Below, piece after piece: positions 1-8,152 of a stretch of DNA of 13,866 bases (the first letter of the stretch is position 1; every line of letters begins with the position of its first letter). The notes under the pieces were generated by a model. That model was not told the origin of the DNA and searched no databases. It worked only from the letters and a program-made list of their open reading frames with translations. The stretch spans positions 1 to 13,866 of the forward strand of contig CAMLIZ010000123.1 in NCBI GenBank assembly GCA_946480245.1, written 5' to 3'. This DNA comes from an uncultured Pseudomonadota bacterium (GTDB taxonomy: Bacteria > Pseudomonadota > Gammaproteobacteria > Burkholderiales > Burkholderiaceae). The position numbers and the translations under genes were made by a program.

Positions 1-746
1 ACGCTGTCGGCGTCCAGCACCACCATGTAGCGGTAGGCGCGGCCCCAGCGGCGGCAGAAGTCGGCCACGTTGCCGGCCTTGCGGCGCGTGCGCCGCTGGC
101 GCCAGCGATAGTGCACGCGGGCGCCGTCGCCGAGGGTGGCGCGCAGATCGCGCCATGCGGTCAGCTCGGCGTCGCGCAGCGCGGGGTCGCTGGTATCCGA
201 GAGCACGAACACGTCGAACAGCTTGGCTGCGCCGGTAGCTGCCATCGATTCGCAGGTGGCGCGCAGTCCGGCGAACACGGTGTCGACATGCTCGTTGCAG
301 ATCGGCATCACGATCGCGGTGCGTGCGTCGCTGCGGATCGGCTGGTGCGCGACGTCGGCGGCCGACAGCGCGTGCCGGTCACCGCGCAACAGCACCCACA
401 TGCCCATCAGCGCGGTGAAGAAGCCCGCCGACACCCAGGCAAACAGCAGCGTGTACAGCGTGACCTGTGCCACGCGCAGCGCCGTGTGCCCGGACTCCGG
501 CAGCACCTGCGTCAGCAGGATGCAGGCACCGGTGCTGGCCAGCGCCACGAGCAGCAGCAAGGCCCAGCGGCGCCGGCGCGCGGCGTATTGCCAGGAGGCC
601 TGCAGCGGCGCCTTTGCATCGCTGGCCTGGCGGCGCGTGCCGAACACGGCGGCGGCCAGGCCCCGATAAAAGCCGGTCCAGGGTTGCGGCACCATCGAGC
701 CGCGCTGCAAAGGCGGCGCGGTCTCGGTGCAACGGGCAAAGTTCAC
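1..746 (-). CDS. opgH: Glucan biosynthesis glucosyltransferase OpgH (MdoH), N-terminal part; 3' end outside window
   Basis: Inner-membrane glucosyltransferase that builds the linear beta-1,2-glucan backbone of osmoregulated periplasmic glucans from UDP-glucose. 248 codons are present; the gene runs off the window start, so most of the protein (E. coli OpgH is about 850 aa) is missing. Two hydrophobic segments are visible at about residues 61-80 and 95-120. A cytoplasmic GT2-type domain begins at about residue 140, with VMPICNE (146-152), VLSDTSDP (181-188) and the DAD motif (245-247) that binds nucleotide sugar and metal. The start is GTG at 746: its GTGA overlaps the opgG stop, indicating translational coupling. 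A downstream ATG (codon 18) is possible but less likely. Identification rests on these motifs and on the opgG neighbour. Confidence 0.93.
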   Translation of the reverse strand, partial: MNFARCTETAPPLQRGSMVPQPWTGFYRGLAAAVFGTRRQASDAKAPLQASWQYAARRRRWALLLLVALASTGACILLTQVLPESGHTALRVAQVTLYTLLFAWVSAGFFTALMGMWVLLRGDRHALSAADVAHQPIRSDARTAIVMPICNEHVDTVFAGLRATCESMAATGAAKLFDVFVLSDTSDPALRDAELTAWRDLRATLGDGARVHYRWRQRRTRRKAGNVADFCRRWGRAYRYMVVLDADS

Positions 747-2323
747 TCGGGCGCGATCAGGGTGGTCCATGTCTCAGTGAGCGCATCGGCGCCGTGTTGA
801 AGGAACGCGCGCAGCTCCACGGGCTGCGCAGGATCGAGGCGCACGCCACGCAGGCTCATGCGCCAGGTGCCGGTGGCCTCGTTGCGATGGGCGATCGCCT
901 CTTCGAGGCGTGCGTTGCCGGCGCTGGCCACGGCCTGCACCTCGGCGTCGGCCGCCAGGCCGGCCAACGCCGGACCGGTGAAGTCGACGACGTACTGGAA
1001 CTCGCCCTTGCCCAGCGGCTTGAAGCCCTGGCCGGCGCGCGACTGCACGGCCCATCCCGTGGGCGGGCGCTGCTGCGTGTCACCCTGCCAGGCGATGCGG
1101 TACGCCAGGTCCAACGGCTGGCCGGGTGCGGGCTGCCGTGCCGGCACCCAGTACGCCACCGCGTTGTCGTTGGTCTCGTCTGGCGTGGGCAGTTGCATCA
1201 GCTCGACCCGGCCGGGGCCCCACTCGCCGATCGGCGACACCCAGGCGCTGGGGCGCAAGTCGTAGCGCGCCTCGGTGTCCTCGTAGCTCGCGAAGGCGCG
1301 ATCGCGCTGCATCAGGCCGAAGCCTTCGAGCCGGCCCACGTTGAACGACGACACCTGCAAGCGGCGCGGGTTGGTGAGCGGGCGCCAAAGCCATTCGGTG
1401 GCGCCGCCCGGCGCGCCTGAGACGGCGAGGGAGAGGCCGTCCGAGTCGTGCACCTCGGGCCGGAAGTGGCCTGGCCGCGGGTCGTTCTCGCCGTGGTGGA
1501 ACATGCTCGTCAGCGGCGCAAGCCCGAGTGTGGCCACGCCGGCGCGCAGGTACAGCCGGGCCCGCACATCCACAAGCGTCTGCGCGCCGGGATGCAGCAC
1601 GAAGCTGTAGGCGCCGGTGGCGCGCGGTGAATCGAGCAACGCGAAGATCGTGAGCGTGCGGGCGTCGGGCGCCGGCCGCTCGATCCAGAACTCCTTGAAG
1701 CGCGGAAACTCCTCGCCGGCACCACCCAAGGTGTCGATGGCCAACCCTCGCGCCGAGAGTCCGTAGCGCTGGCCGGCGCCGAGGGCCCGGAAATAGCTGG
1801 CGCCGAGGAACACGGCCACCTCGTCCTTGCGCGGGCCGTTCAACGGGTACAGCACGCGAAATCCGGCGTAACCCACGTCGCCCCAGTGCGATGGCGTGAG
1901 CTGGTGGTTCTTGCCGTAGTCGAAGGCCGACGGATCGAAGCCGAGGGTGCGCACGCCGGCAGGCGTTACCTCGTGCAGCTGAACCGGGTCGGTGAAGAAG
2001 CCGCCCGGGTGGAAGAACATCAACTCGAACGGCAAGCCCTCGCTGCGCCACAGCGCCTTGGGCTCACGGAAGCGGATGTCGCGGTACTGGTCGTAGGTAA
2101 GCGCGGCCAGCTCGCGCGGCAGCCGTGCGGCTGGCGCGACGTAGGCGGTGGCCGCCTCGCTGCGCGCCCGCGCCGCCACGTCGTCGAAGCCGAATGCCGC
2201 TGCGCCGCTGGTGGTGGCCGCCGCGCAGCACAGCAGCAGCCACTGCAGCAGGCGCACCCACAGGGCAGTGCTTGGACAGGCGGGACGAGATGGCGGCAAT
2301 GCAGCGTTCCTCCGCGGCACCAT
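743..2323 (-). CDS. opgG: Periplasmic glucan biosynthesis protein OpgG (MdoG)
   Basis: Periplasmic protein needed to make or branch osmoregulated periplasmic glucans, working with OpgH. 526 aa from the first ATG, against about 511 in E. coli. A signal peptide is seen at about residues 20-43 (hydrophobic LLQWLLLCCAA, cleavage after AAA before FGFDD). The mature protein carries motifs I recognise from OpgG: YGLSARGLAIDT, GEEFPRFKEFWIERP, LDSPRATGAY, RYDLRPSAW and PTPDETNDNAVAYW. The close relative OpgD is an alternative, but the pairing with opgH favours OpgG. Start choice is uncertain. The ATG at 2323 lies inside a perfect hairpin and has no Shine-Dalgarno. TTG at 2299 (codon 9) has GGAGG nine bases upstream and still leaves a full signal peptide, giving 518 aa; I prefer it. 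The 3' end overlaps opgH by 4 bases. Confidence 0.96.
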   Translation of the reverse strand: MVPRRNAALPPSRPACPSTALWVRLLQWLLLCCAAATTSGAAAFGFDDVAARARSEAATAYVAPAARLPRELAALTYDQYRDIRFREPKALWRSEGLPFELMFFHPGGFFTDPVQLHEVTPAGVRTLGFDPSAFDYGKNHQLTPSHWGDVGYAGFRVLYPLNGPRKDEVAVFLGASYFRALGAGQRYGLSARGLAIDTLGGAGEEFPRFKEFWIERPAPDARTLTIFALLDSPRATGAYSFVLHPGAQTLVDVRARLYLRAGVATLGLAPLTSMFHHGENDPRPGHFRPEVHDSDGLSLAVSGAPGGATEWLWRPLTNPRRLQVSSFNVGRLEGFGLMQRDRAFASYEDTEARYDLRPSAWVSPIGEWGPGRVELMQLPTPDETNDNAVAYWVPARQPAPGQPLDLAYRIAWQGDTQQRPPTGWAVQSRAGQGFKPLGKGEFQYVVDFTGPALAGLAADAEVQAVASAGNARLEEAIAHRNEATGTWRMSLRGVRLDPAQPVELRAFLQHGADALTETWTTLIAPE

Positions 2324-2330
2324 GCCGCGG
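2312..2330 (-). promoter_or_regulatory. 5' leader hairpin of opgG mRNA covering the first ATG
   Basis: Perfect inverted repeat: arms CCGCGGCA (2312-2319) and TGCCGCGG (2323-2330) with a three-base loop. On the minus strand it reads CCGCGGCA-TGG-TGCCGCGG, an 8-bp nearly all-GC stem. The ATG at 2323 straddles stem and loop, and the 3' arm runs directly into the GGAGG sequence. The predicted transcription start of the sigma-54 promoter (about 2330) coincides with the first base of the stem, so the mRNA would begin with the hairpin. The repeat is seen directly; its role (mRNA protection or control of ribosome access) is inference. Confidence 0.55.
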
Positions 2331-2340
2331 GGTGCGCTAC

Positions 2341-2356
2341 TGCAAGCTGCGGGCCA
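2341..2356 (-). promoter_or_regulatory. Sigma-54 (-24/-12) promoter for opgGH
   Basis: The minus strand reads TGGCCCG-CAGC-TTGCA. Against the sigma-54 consensus TGGCACG-N4-TTGCW, 11 of 12 specified bases match, and the invariant GG-N10-GC spacing is kept (GG at 2355-2354, GC at 2343-2342). Transcription would start near 2330, about 31 bases before the TTG start proposed for opgG. A sigma-54 activator gene (glrR) lies directly upstream. The match is direct observation; activity is inferred. Confidence 0.72.
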
Positions 2357-2429
2357 AGAGAAAAACGCGTTCTAGATCAACCACTTGCGCCCCTGGGGCG
2401 GTGAAAGTCCGCGACCCGCTGGTCAAATG

Positions 2430-2447
2430 CGTCGCCGATCGGCGACA
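2430..2447. promoter_or_regulatory. Proximal GlrR/QseF-type upstream activator site
   Basis: CGTC-GCCGATCGGC-GACA, containing a perfect 16-base palindrome (2431-2446). On the minus strand it reads TGTC-N10-GACG. This fits the TGTC-N10-GACA site known for E. coli GlrR at seven of eight positions. Its centre is about 108 bases upstream of the predicted opgG start of transcription, a normal enhancer distance for sigma-54 activators. Confidence 0.55.
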
Positions 2448-2496
2448 AGGTGCGTGGTCGAGCCCCGCAAGTGCTTGTCGCGACTGGGAAAACGCG

Positions 2497-2514
2497 CGTC
2501 GCTAATCGGCGACA
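2497..2514. promoter_or_regulatory. Distal GlrR/QseF-type upstream activator site, overlapping the glrR stop codon
   Basis: CGTC-GCTAATCGGC-GACA, a near copy of the site 67 bases away (two differences in the central N10, outer half-sites identical). It is centred about 175 bases upstream of the predicted opgG transcription start. It covers the glrR stop codon (2502-2504), so the last bases of glrR double as possible operator. It could also form a weak hairpin followed by TTTT on the minus strand. A lone half-site-like TTGTCGCGAC lies between the copies at 2475-2484. Confidence 0.52.
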
Positions 2515-3881
2515 GCGGCATCCGGCGCGCCGGGCTCGGCGCGAAACAGTCCCGGCGTGAGGCCGTGCTTCTGCAGCAGGCGGTAGAACTCGGTGCGATT
2601 GCGGTCGGCGAGCCGCGCCGCGTCGGCAACGTTGCCGTCCGACAGCTTCAGCAGCCCGACCAGGTAGTCGCGCTCGAAGCGCTGGCGCGCCTCCGACAGG
2701 CTCAGCACCTCGACGCTGGGCACGCGCAGCGCGCGTTGAACCAGCGCCAACGGCACCAGCGCTGTGGTGGCGAGAGCGCACACCTGCTCCACCGCGTTGT
2801 ACAGCTGCCGCACGTTGCCCGGCCACGAGGCCGATGCGAGCGCCTTCAGCGCGTCGGGGGCAAACCCGTTCACGCGCTTGCCGTACTTGCGGCCCAGCTT
2901 GGCGAGGAAGTGGTTGGCCAGAAGCGGGATGTCCTCGCGGCGCTCGGCCAGCGACGGCAGGTGCAGGGTGACCACGTTGAGGCGGTAGTACAGGTCCTCG
3001 CGGAACTCGCCCTGCGCCATGGCAGCCTCAAGGTCACGGTGCGTGGCCGAAATGATCCGCACGTCGACCGCAATGGCCGCCGTGGCACCTACCGGCCGCA
3101 CCGACCGCTCCTGCAGCACGCGCAGCAGTTTCACCTGCAGCGGCGGAGGCATGTCACCGATCTCGTCGAGGAACAGCGTGCCGCCGTGCGCGGCCTGGAA
3201 CAGCCCGCGGTGGTTGGCCACGGCGCCGGTGAACGCACCCTTGGTATGCCCGAACAGCTCGGATTCGAGCAACGCTTCCGGAATGGCGCCGCAGTTCACC
3301 GCGACGAACGGCCGCTCGCCGCGCGGGCTGGCGAGGTGGATTGCCTTGGCCAGCAGCTCCTTGCCGCTGCCGCTTTCACCGCGCAACAGCACGCTCGCGT
3401 CCGAGCCGGCCACCAGCTTGGCCTCGCTCAGCAGTTCGGCCATGCGGTTCGAGCGGCTGACGATGGCCTCGCGCCACGCGCCGTTGTCATGCGGCCCGGT
3501 CTGCGGGGGCGCGGCAAGTGCGAGCGCCTGCGCGATGGTGTCCAGCAATTGCTTGCCGTCGAAAGGCTTCGTCAGGTAGGTGTAGACGCCGCGCGACGTG
3601 GCCTCCACTGCATCCGGAATCGTGCCGTGCGCCGTGAGCAGGATGACCGGCAGCGCGGGATGGCGGGCGCGGATCTCGTCGAACAGCCCCAGGCCGTCGC
3701 GGCCCGGCAGCTGCACGTCGCTCAGCACCAGCTGCGGTCGATCGGCCGCGATGCGCGCCAGCGCGGCCTCTGCCGACTCGACCGCAGTCACGCGGTAACC
3801 CGCCGCGCCGAGGCGCATCGACAGCAGCCGCAGCAGGTCCGGGTCGTCGTCGACCACCATCACGTGAGCCGGCGGGGTCAT
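2502..3881 (-). CDS. glrR: Sigma-54-dependent response regulator GlrR/QseF
   Basis: Transcription activator that, once phosphorylated by the partner kinase, contacts sigma-54 RNA polymerase and opens promoters by ATP hydrolysis. 459 aa (E. coli GlrR 444). Receiver domain about 5-120: acidic D11-D13, phosphoacceptor D55 (VLSDVQLPG), T83, K105 (TKPFD). AAA+ domain about 140-375: Walker A GESGSGKE (168-175), the sigma-54 contact loop GAFTGA (215-220), Walker B LFLDE (236-240). A Fis-type helix-turn-helix lies at about 405-443 ([21 protein letters not shown]). The ATG at 3881 overlaps the qseG stop as ATGA, indicating coupling. Last gene of the kinase-lipoprotein-regulator operon, the order of E. 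coli glrK-qseG-glrR. A related NtrC-family name is possible, but the trio makes GlrR the best call. Confidence 0.93.
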   Translation of the reverse strand: MTPPAHVMVVDDDPDLLRLLSMRLGAAGYRVTAVESAEAALARIAADRPQLVLSDVQLPGRDGLGLFDEIRARHPALPVILLTAHGTIPDAVEATSRGVYTYLTKPFDGKQLLDTIAQALALAAPPQTGPHDNGAWREAIVSRSNRMAELLSEAKLVAGSDASVLLRGESGSGKELLAKAIHLASPRGERPFVAVNCGAIPEALLESELFGHTKGAFTGAVANHRGLFQAAHGGTLFLDEIGDMPPPLQVKLLRVLQERSVRPVGATAAIAVDVRIISATHRDLEAAMAQGEFREDLYYRLNVVTLHLPSLAERREDIPLLANHFLAKLGRKYGKRVNGFAPDALKALASASWPGNVRQLYNAVEQVCALATTALVPLALVQRALRVPSVEVLSLSEARQRFERDYLVGLLKLSDGNVADAARLADRNRTEFYRLLQKHGLTPGLFRAEPGAPDAAVAD

Positions 3882-4510
3882 TGCGTGGTGCCCTTGCTCG
3901 CGGCGCTGGCCGGCGCGGCCACGCCGCCCGGACGGGTGGTGAGGCTGCGCTCGATCGCCTTCAGCGCCTCCAGTTTCTCGTTCAGCTGGTCCAGCCGGCG
4001 CTGGCTCTCACGCGCCTGCTGGCTCTGGCGCTCCACGGTTTCCTCCAGGCGGCGCTGCTCGGCCAGGCGCGCGGCGATCAAGCGGGCGATGGGCAGCCAG
4101 GGAGCCGCGTCAGGCGTGCCCGCGCGCTGCAGCGCGTCCAGAAGGCCAAGCGCGCGCGCGGTGTCACCGGGGTTGTGGGTCTGGCCGAGCACCAACGCCA
4201 GGTCGACCGTGGCCTCGGGGTTCGCCGGCGGATCGCCGAGCCTTGCCAACTCGCGCGCCAGGTCCGTGCCGGTCATCTGGCGCAGACGCTCGCTGTAGGC
4301 CAGTACCTGGCGCGTGGCCAAGTCGGCCGCAGTCACGGCGGGAGCCTGCGGCGGCGGCGGCGCGAGTACCGGCTGTGCCGCGGGCGGGGGCGGCGGCGGC
4401 GGCGTGGCCGGCACTGCCGGTGGCGGCGGCCAGTTGGCGCAGCCCGCCACGAGCAGTGCGCTCAGCAAGGCGGCAACGCGCGGTAGCGGAACTTCAGTCG
4501 CGAACGGCAT
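3878..4510 (-). CDS. qseG: QseG/YfhG-like lipoprotein of the two-component operon
   Basis: Predicted lipoprotein of 210 aa. In E. coli the equivalent outer-membrane QseG works with the GlrK kinase. The N-terminus is a lipoprotein signal: hydrophobic 12-22, then LLVAGC with lipidated C24. Next comes a proline-rich linker (about 28-62, runs of PPPPPPP and PPPP), a middle region rich in Ala and Leu, and a charged coiled coil at about 150-190. The coiled coil ends in LKAIERSLTTRP, close to the ENLTDIERQLSTRKP ending I recall for E. coli YfhG. The ATG at 4510 lies 17 bases inside the kinase gene, and the stop overlaps glrR by 4 bases. E. coli YfhG is somewhat longer (237 aa) and the middle region is poorly conserved, so orthology rests on the lipobox, coiled coil and gene order. 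Asn at +3 relative to the lipidated Cys does not suggest an inner-membrane retention signal. Confidence 0.8.
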   Translation of the reverse strand: MPFATEVPLPRVAALLSALLVAGCANWPPPPAVPATPPPPPPPAAQPVLAPPPPQAPAVTAADLATRQVLAYSERLRQMTGTDLARELARLGDPPANPEATVDLALVLGQTHNPGDTARALGLLDALQRAGTPDAAPWLPIARLIAARLAEQRRLEETVERQSQQARESQRRLDQLNEKLEALKAIERSLTTRPGGVAAPASAASKGTTQ

Positions 4511-5924
4511 GCGGCAATTCGATTCGAAAACGGGCGCCCGGACCTTCGGGCAACAGCGTCACGCGCCCGCCATGCGCGGTCACGTATTCCTGAACGATGG
4601 ACAGGCCGATGCCGCTACCGCGCACCGCATCCTGCGGCTGGCGTTCGCCGCGATAGAACGGCTCGAACACGCGCTCCCGGTCGGCTGGCGCCACGCCCGG
4701 GCCGGCGTCCGCCACGTCGATGCGGGCGCTGCCCCCCTGCTGCGACATGGCGACGGCAATGGTAGCGCCCACCGGACTGAAGCGAATCGCGTTGGACAGC
4801 AGGTTGCCCAGCGCCACACCCAGCTTGGCCGGGTCGGCCTGCACGTAGACCGGCGCGCCTGTCACTTCGATGCGCAGCTGTCGTGCTTGCCATTGCAGAC
4901 GCTGCTCGTCCACCAGCGTCTGCACCAGTTCGCCCAGCTCGGTATTGCGGCGCGCCAGATGACGCGCGTCGAACGCCGCGGCGTTGAAGCGCAGCAGCTC
5001 CTCGATGCGGCTTTGCAGCTGGTCGGTGTTCTGGCGCAGGATGCCGGCCACCTCGCGCTGGTCGGCATTGAGCGCACCGGTCACGCCGTCCTGCAGCAAC
5101 GCCACGCCTTCGCGCAGTGCGGACAGCGGCGTCTTCAGCTCGTGCGACACATGGCGCAGAAAGCGCGCCTTGTCGGCATCGATCTCGGCCAGGCGGATGC
5201 GCAGCCCATCGAGCTGGCGACCGAGGCGGCGCACGTCGGCGGGGCCGCGGATCTCGATCGGCTCCGCCAGCCGGTTCTCCCCGAGCCCGGCGATCGCCAC
5301 CTCGAGCCGCTTGAACGGCCGCGCCAGCCAGAGCCCGAAACCGGTAGCCAGCAGCGCGGCAAGCGCCGTGGCCCCGATCAGCTGGCGCCGCAGATCGAGC
5401 CGGGCAGCGTCCAGCTCGGTCAGCAACGACTGGCTGCGCGCCTGCATCTCGCGCCGCAGCTGCTCTGCGATCAGCGTGTTGATGCGCGCCAGCTCACGAA
5501 AGTCGGCCGCCAGCGCCGGCTCGCGCAGCCGCGCGCTGGCGCGCGGGCCGTCCAGCTCGTCGGTGATGGCGGCCCGCGTTTGCTGCCAGGCCTGCACCAT
5601 GGATGCGGGCAGCTGCCCTTCGCTCAGGCGCTCCAGCACCTGCGCCGCGTCGTGTGATGCCACGTCAAAGCGATCGCGCAGGCTGGGGTCGTCGAGCACC
5701 ACATACTGCCGCGCCGCGCGCTCCATCGTCATGCTGTAGTCGGCGAGCATCTGCGCGGCACGCGTGGCCGCCACCGCCCGCTCGGCCCCTTCGCGGCTTT
5801 GCGCCAGCAGCCGCTCCAGCGAATACACACCGCGCAGCGAAGCCGCGGCCAGCAGACCGGCCACCAACAAGAACGCCAGCAGCAGAAGCTGGCGAAACGA
5901 GGCGCGATGAAAGAGGGAGAGCAT
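4494..5924 (-). CDS. glrK: Sensor histidine kinase GlrK/QseE
   Basis: Inner-membrane kinase expected to phosphorylate GlrR. 476 aa (E. coli GlrK 475). Transmembrane helix 1 is at about 12-32, followed by a mostly helical periplasmic domain of about 150 residues; helix 2 is at about 183-201. HAMP linker about 202-255. HisKA: FLRHVSHELKTPL with phosphoacceptor H261. HATPase_c about 365-472: N box LGNLLSNAIRF, G1 DAGPGVAP, F box FEPFYRG, G2 GSGIGLSIV. All catalytic motifs are intact. The sequence FRQLLLLAFLLVAGLLA at the N-terminus is typical of this family. First gene of the qseEGF-type operon; its 3' end overlaps qseG. The start at 5924 has no obvious Shine-Dalgarno. What it senses cannot be read from the sequence. 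Confidence 0.92.
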   Translation of the reverse strand: MLSLFHRASFRQLLLLAFLLVAGLLAAASLRGVYSLERLLAQSREGAERAVAATRAAQMLADYSMTMERAARQYVVLDDPSLRDRFDVASHDAAQVLERLSEGQLPASMVQAWQQTRAAITDELDGPRASARLREPALAADFRELARINTLIAEQLRREMQARSQSLLTELDAARLDLRRQLIGATALAALLATGFGLWLARPFKRLEVAIAGLGENRLAEPIEIRGPADVRRLGRQLDGLRIRLAEIDADKARFLRHVSHELKTPLSALREGVALLQDGVTGALNADQREVAGILRQNTDQLQSRIEELLRFNAAAFDARHLARRNTELGELVQTLVDEQRLQWQARQLRIEVTGAPVYVQADPAKLGVALGNLLSNAIRFSPVGATIAVAMSQQGGSARIDVADAGPGVAPADRERVFEPFYRGERQPQDAVRGSGIGLSIVQEYVTAHGGRVTLLPEGPGARFRIELPHAVRD

Positions 5925-6002
5925 GCAGGATCAGCAACGGCGGCCGCCGCGCGACCGCCGGGTATTCTGCATGGCCAGGTCCACGCTGGGACAATCGCTG
6001 CC
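5925..6002. promoter_or_regulatory. Divergent intergenic region between glrK and dusA
   Basis: 78 bases that must hold both promoters, unless the dusA promoter lies inside glrK. The minus strand contains TGGACC-N5-ATGCA (5968-5983), a sigma-54-like element with the right GG-N10-GC spacing but only about 8 of 11 consensus matches; it would start transcription near 5957. The TATTCT on the plus strand (5963-5968) is a weak -10 candidate for dusA. Neither is convincing alone. Confidence 0.3.
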
Positions 6003-7003
<1,001 letters not shown>

Positions 7004-7007
<4 letters not shown>

Positions 7008-7021
7008 CGCGAATGCGTCAG
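7004..7021. terminator. Small hairpin shared by the convergent dusA and porin stop codons
   Basis: CTGACGC-GAAT-GCGTCAG: perfect 7-bp arms (7004-7010, 7015-7021) and a 4-base loop. The dusA TGA (7005-7007) is in the left arm and the porin TGA (7020-7018, minus) is in the right arm, with only 10 bases between the genes. The structure is symmetric and could serve both transcripts, but neither side has a T-run, so intrinsic termination would be weak. Confidence 0.45.
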
Positions 7022-8067
7022 AACTTGTAGCGCAGCCCCATCTGCAGAGCGCTGGCATTGCGGCCAGCACTCACGGCAGCGCCGGCACCGGTGGCGGTGT
7101 CGGTCGTGAAGGCCGTGTTGTCGCCGTTGCGGATCGTCGTGGCGACTGCGTACAGCGTGGTGCTCTTGTCCAGTGCATGCAGGTAGCCGAGGCTGCCTTG
7201 CGTGGCACGCGAGCCGTCCACGTTCTTCGTGCTGCTGCTGCCCGCACCCACCCACAACTCGTCGTTGCCCAGCGGCACGTGCACGCCCACGAAGTACTCG
7301 TTGCGGTTGTCTTCCACGTTGGCTGCGCGCGTCGCGTTGCGCACCACCTGCACGCCGCCCATCAGCGAGACGGCGCCGAAGTCGTAGGTGCCGGCCAGCA
7401 GCGCCGAGCCCGCGTTCGCGCCGGTGTCGTCGGCGCGGTTCTGGCGGGCCACGGTCAGGCCAACGCCCAGCGGACCCGACGCGTAGCGCAGGCCGGCACC
7501 GTAGAACGCGTTGTTGGAGCTGGAGCCCGTGCCGGGTTCACCGGCGGCATACATCATGTTGACCTTCACCGCGCCGAAGGCGGGCAGCTCCCAGGCCACC
7601 GAGTTGTTGGCGCGCGAACCGCCAACGATCGACACGATGCCGCTGGAGATCGCGCTACCAGCGCCGGTCTCGAACGGATCATCGTTGTCCAGCGCGTTGA
7701 AGGTCGGGGTGTACTGCCGGCCCAGCGTCACGGTGCCGAAGCCACCCGACAGGCCCACCCAGGTCTGGCGACCCCACACCTTGCCGCCTTGCGTGGCGTC
7801 GCCGGAGTCGGCGCCGACGCCGGCTTCGAACTTGCCCAGCACCTTCAGGCCGCCGGCGAGGTCATGGGACGCGTTGAAGCCCAGGCGCGAGCCGGACAGA
7901 CCGCCCGAATCCACCTTGAACTCGCTGCGGTCGCCCTTCTGGTAGGCGACGTAGACGTCGGCCACACCGTAGATCGAAACGTCGGTGCCGGCCTGGGCCA
8001 GCGGCGTCAAGGCAAAGCCGGCCACAGCGGCAGCCAGCACGCGGAAACGGAGGTTGAATGTGTTCAT
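7018..8067 (-). CDS. Outer-membrane porin, Porin_4 (betaproteobacterial general porin) family
   Basis: General diffusion porin, expected to form a trimer of 16-stranded beta barrels in the outer membrane. 349 aa. Signal peptide 1-26 (RFRVLAAAVAGFALTPLAQA, cleavage after AQA). The mature N-terminus GTDVSIYGVADVYV is the usual first strand. Other family signs are GGLSGSRLGF, WGRQTWVGLSGGFGTVTLGRQ, alternating polar/hydrophobic strands and glycine-rich turns throughout, and the C-terminal LQMGLRYKF ending in Phe, the BAM recognition signal. An upstream in-frame ATG at 8121 would place 18 Arg/Ser-rich residues before the signal peptide, so ATG 8067 is preferred despite no clear Shine-Dalgarno. 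Substrate preference is not readable. Convergent with dusA. Confidence 0.94.
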   Translation of the reverse strand: MNTFNLRFRVLAAAVAGFALTPLAQAGTDVSIYGVADVYVAYQKGDRSEFKVDSGGLSGSRLGFNASHDLAGGLKVLGKFEAGVGADSGDATQGGKVWGRQTWVGLSGGFGTVTLGRQYTPTFNALDNDDPFETGAGSAISSGIVSIVGGSRANNSVAWELPAFGAVKVNMMYAAGEPGTGSSSNNAFYGAGLRYASGPLGVGLTVARQNRADDTGANAGSALLAGTYDFGAVSLMGGVQVVRNATRAANVEDNRNEYFVGVHVPLGNDELWVGAGSSSTKNVDGSRATQGSLGYLHALDKSTTLYAVATTIRNGDNTAFTTDTATGAGAAVSAGRNASALQMGLRYKF

Positions 8068-8086
8068 GTCGTGGTGTTGTATGAAT

Positions 8087-8111
8087 GAAGCCCGACGCCG
8101 GCGCGGGCTTC
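8087..8111. repeat. Inverted repeat in the porin leader
   Basis: GAAGCCCG (8087-8094) and CGGGCTTC (8104-8111) separated by 9 bases. On the minus strand the hairpin would end 19 bases before the porin ATG, so it lies in the porin 5' leader if the promoter is further upstream. No T-run follows on either strand, so it is not a clear terminator. It may be a leader structure or an intergenic repeat. Confidence 0.45.
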
Positions 8112-8152
8112 TCCACTGCACCTTCCCGCCCCGGCGTCCCTGAGTGCGCCGG

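Noticed and set aside
2497..2514. Reading this repeat only as a Rho-independent terminator of glrR
   Set aside because: The stem is short and imperfect and the T-run is only four bases and 5 bases away. The 67-base-distant perfect copy with the same half-sites fits an operator better.
2385..4298. 637-codon open frame on the plus strand opposite glrR and qseG
   Set aside because: Same low-information composition; antisense to a complete response regulator and lipoprotein with overlapping starts and stops.
4352..4425. GGC/GCG-rich run resembling a microsatellite
   Set aside because: It is explained by the polyproline codons of the QseG linker on the minus strand, so it is not an independent repeat.
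4314..5657. 447-codon open frame on the plus strand opposite glrK
   Set aside because: Begins in the GGC-repeat antisense of the QseG polyproline linker; composition is non-protein-like and the opposite kinase is complete.
5799..6002. Upstream extension of dusA from ATG 5799 or 5904
   Set aside because: It would overlap the divergent glrK gene and add up to 68 Gln/Arg/Ala-rich residues absent from DusA. GTG 6003 fits the family length.
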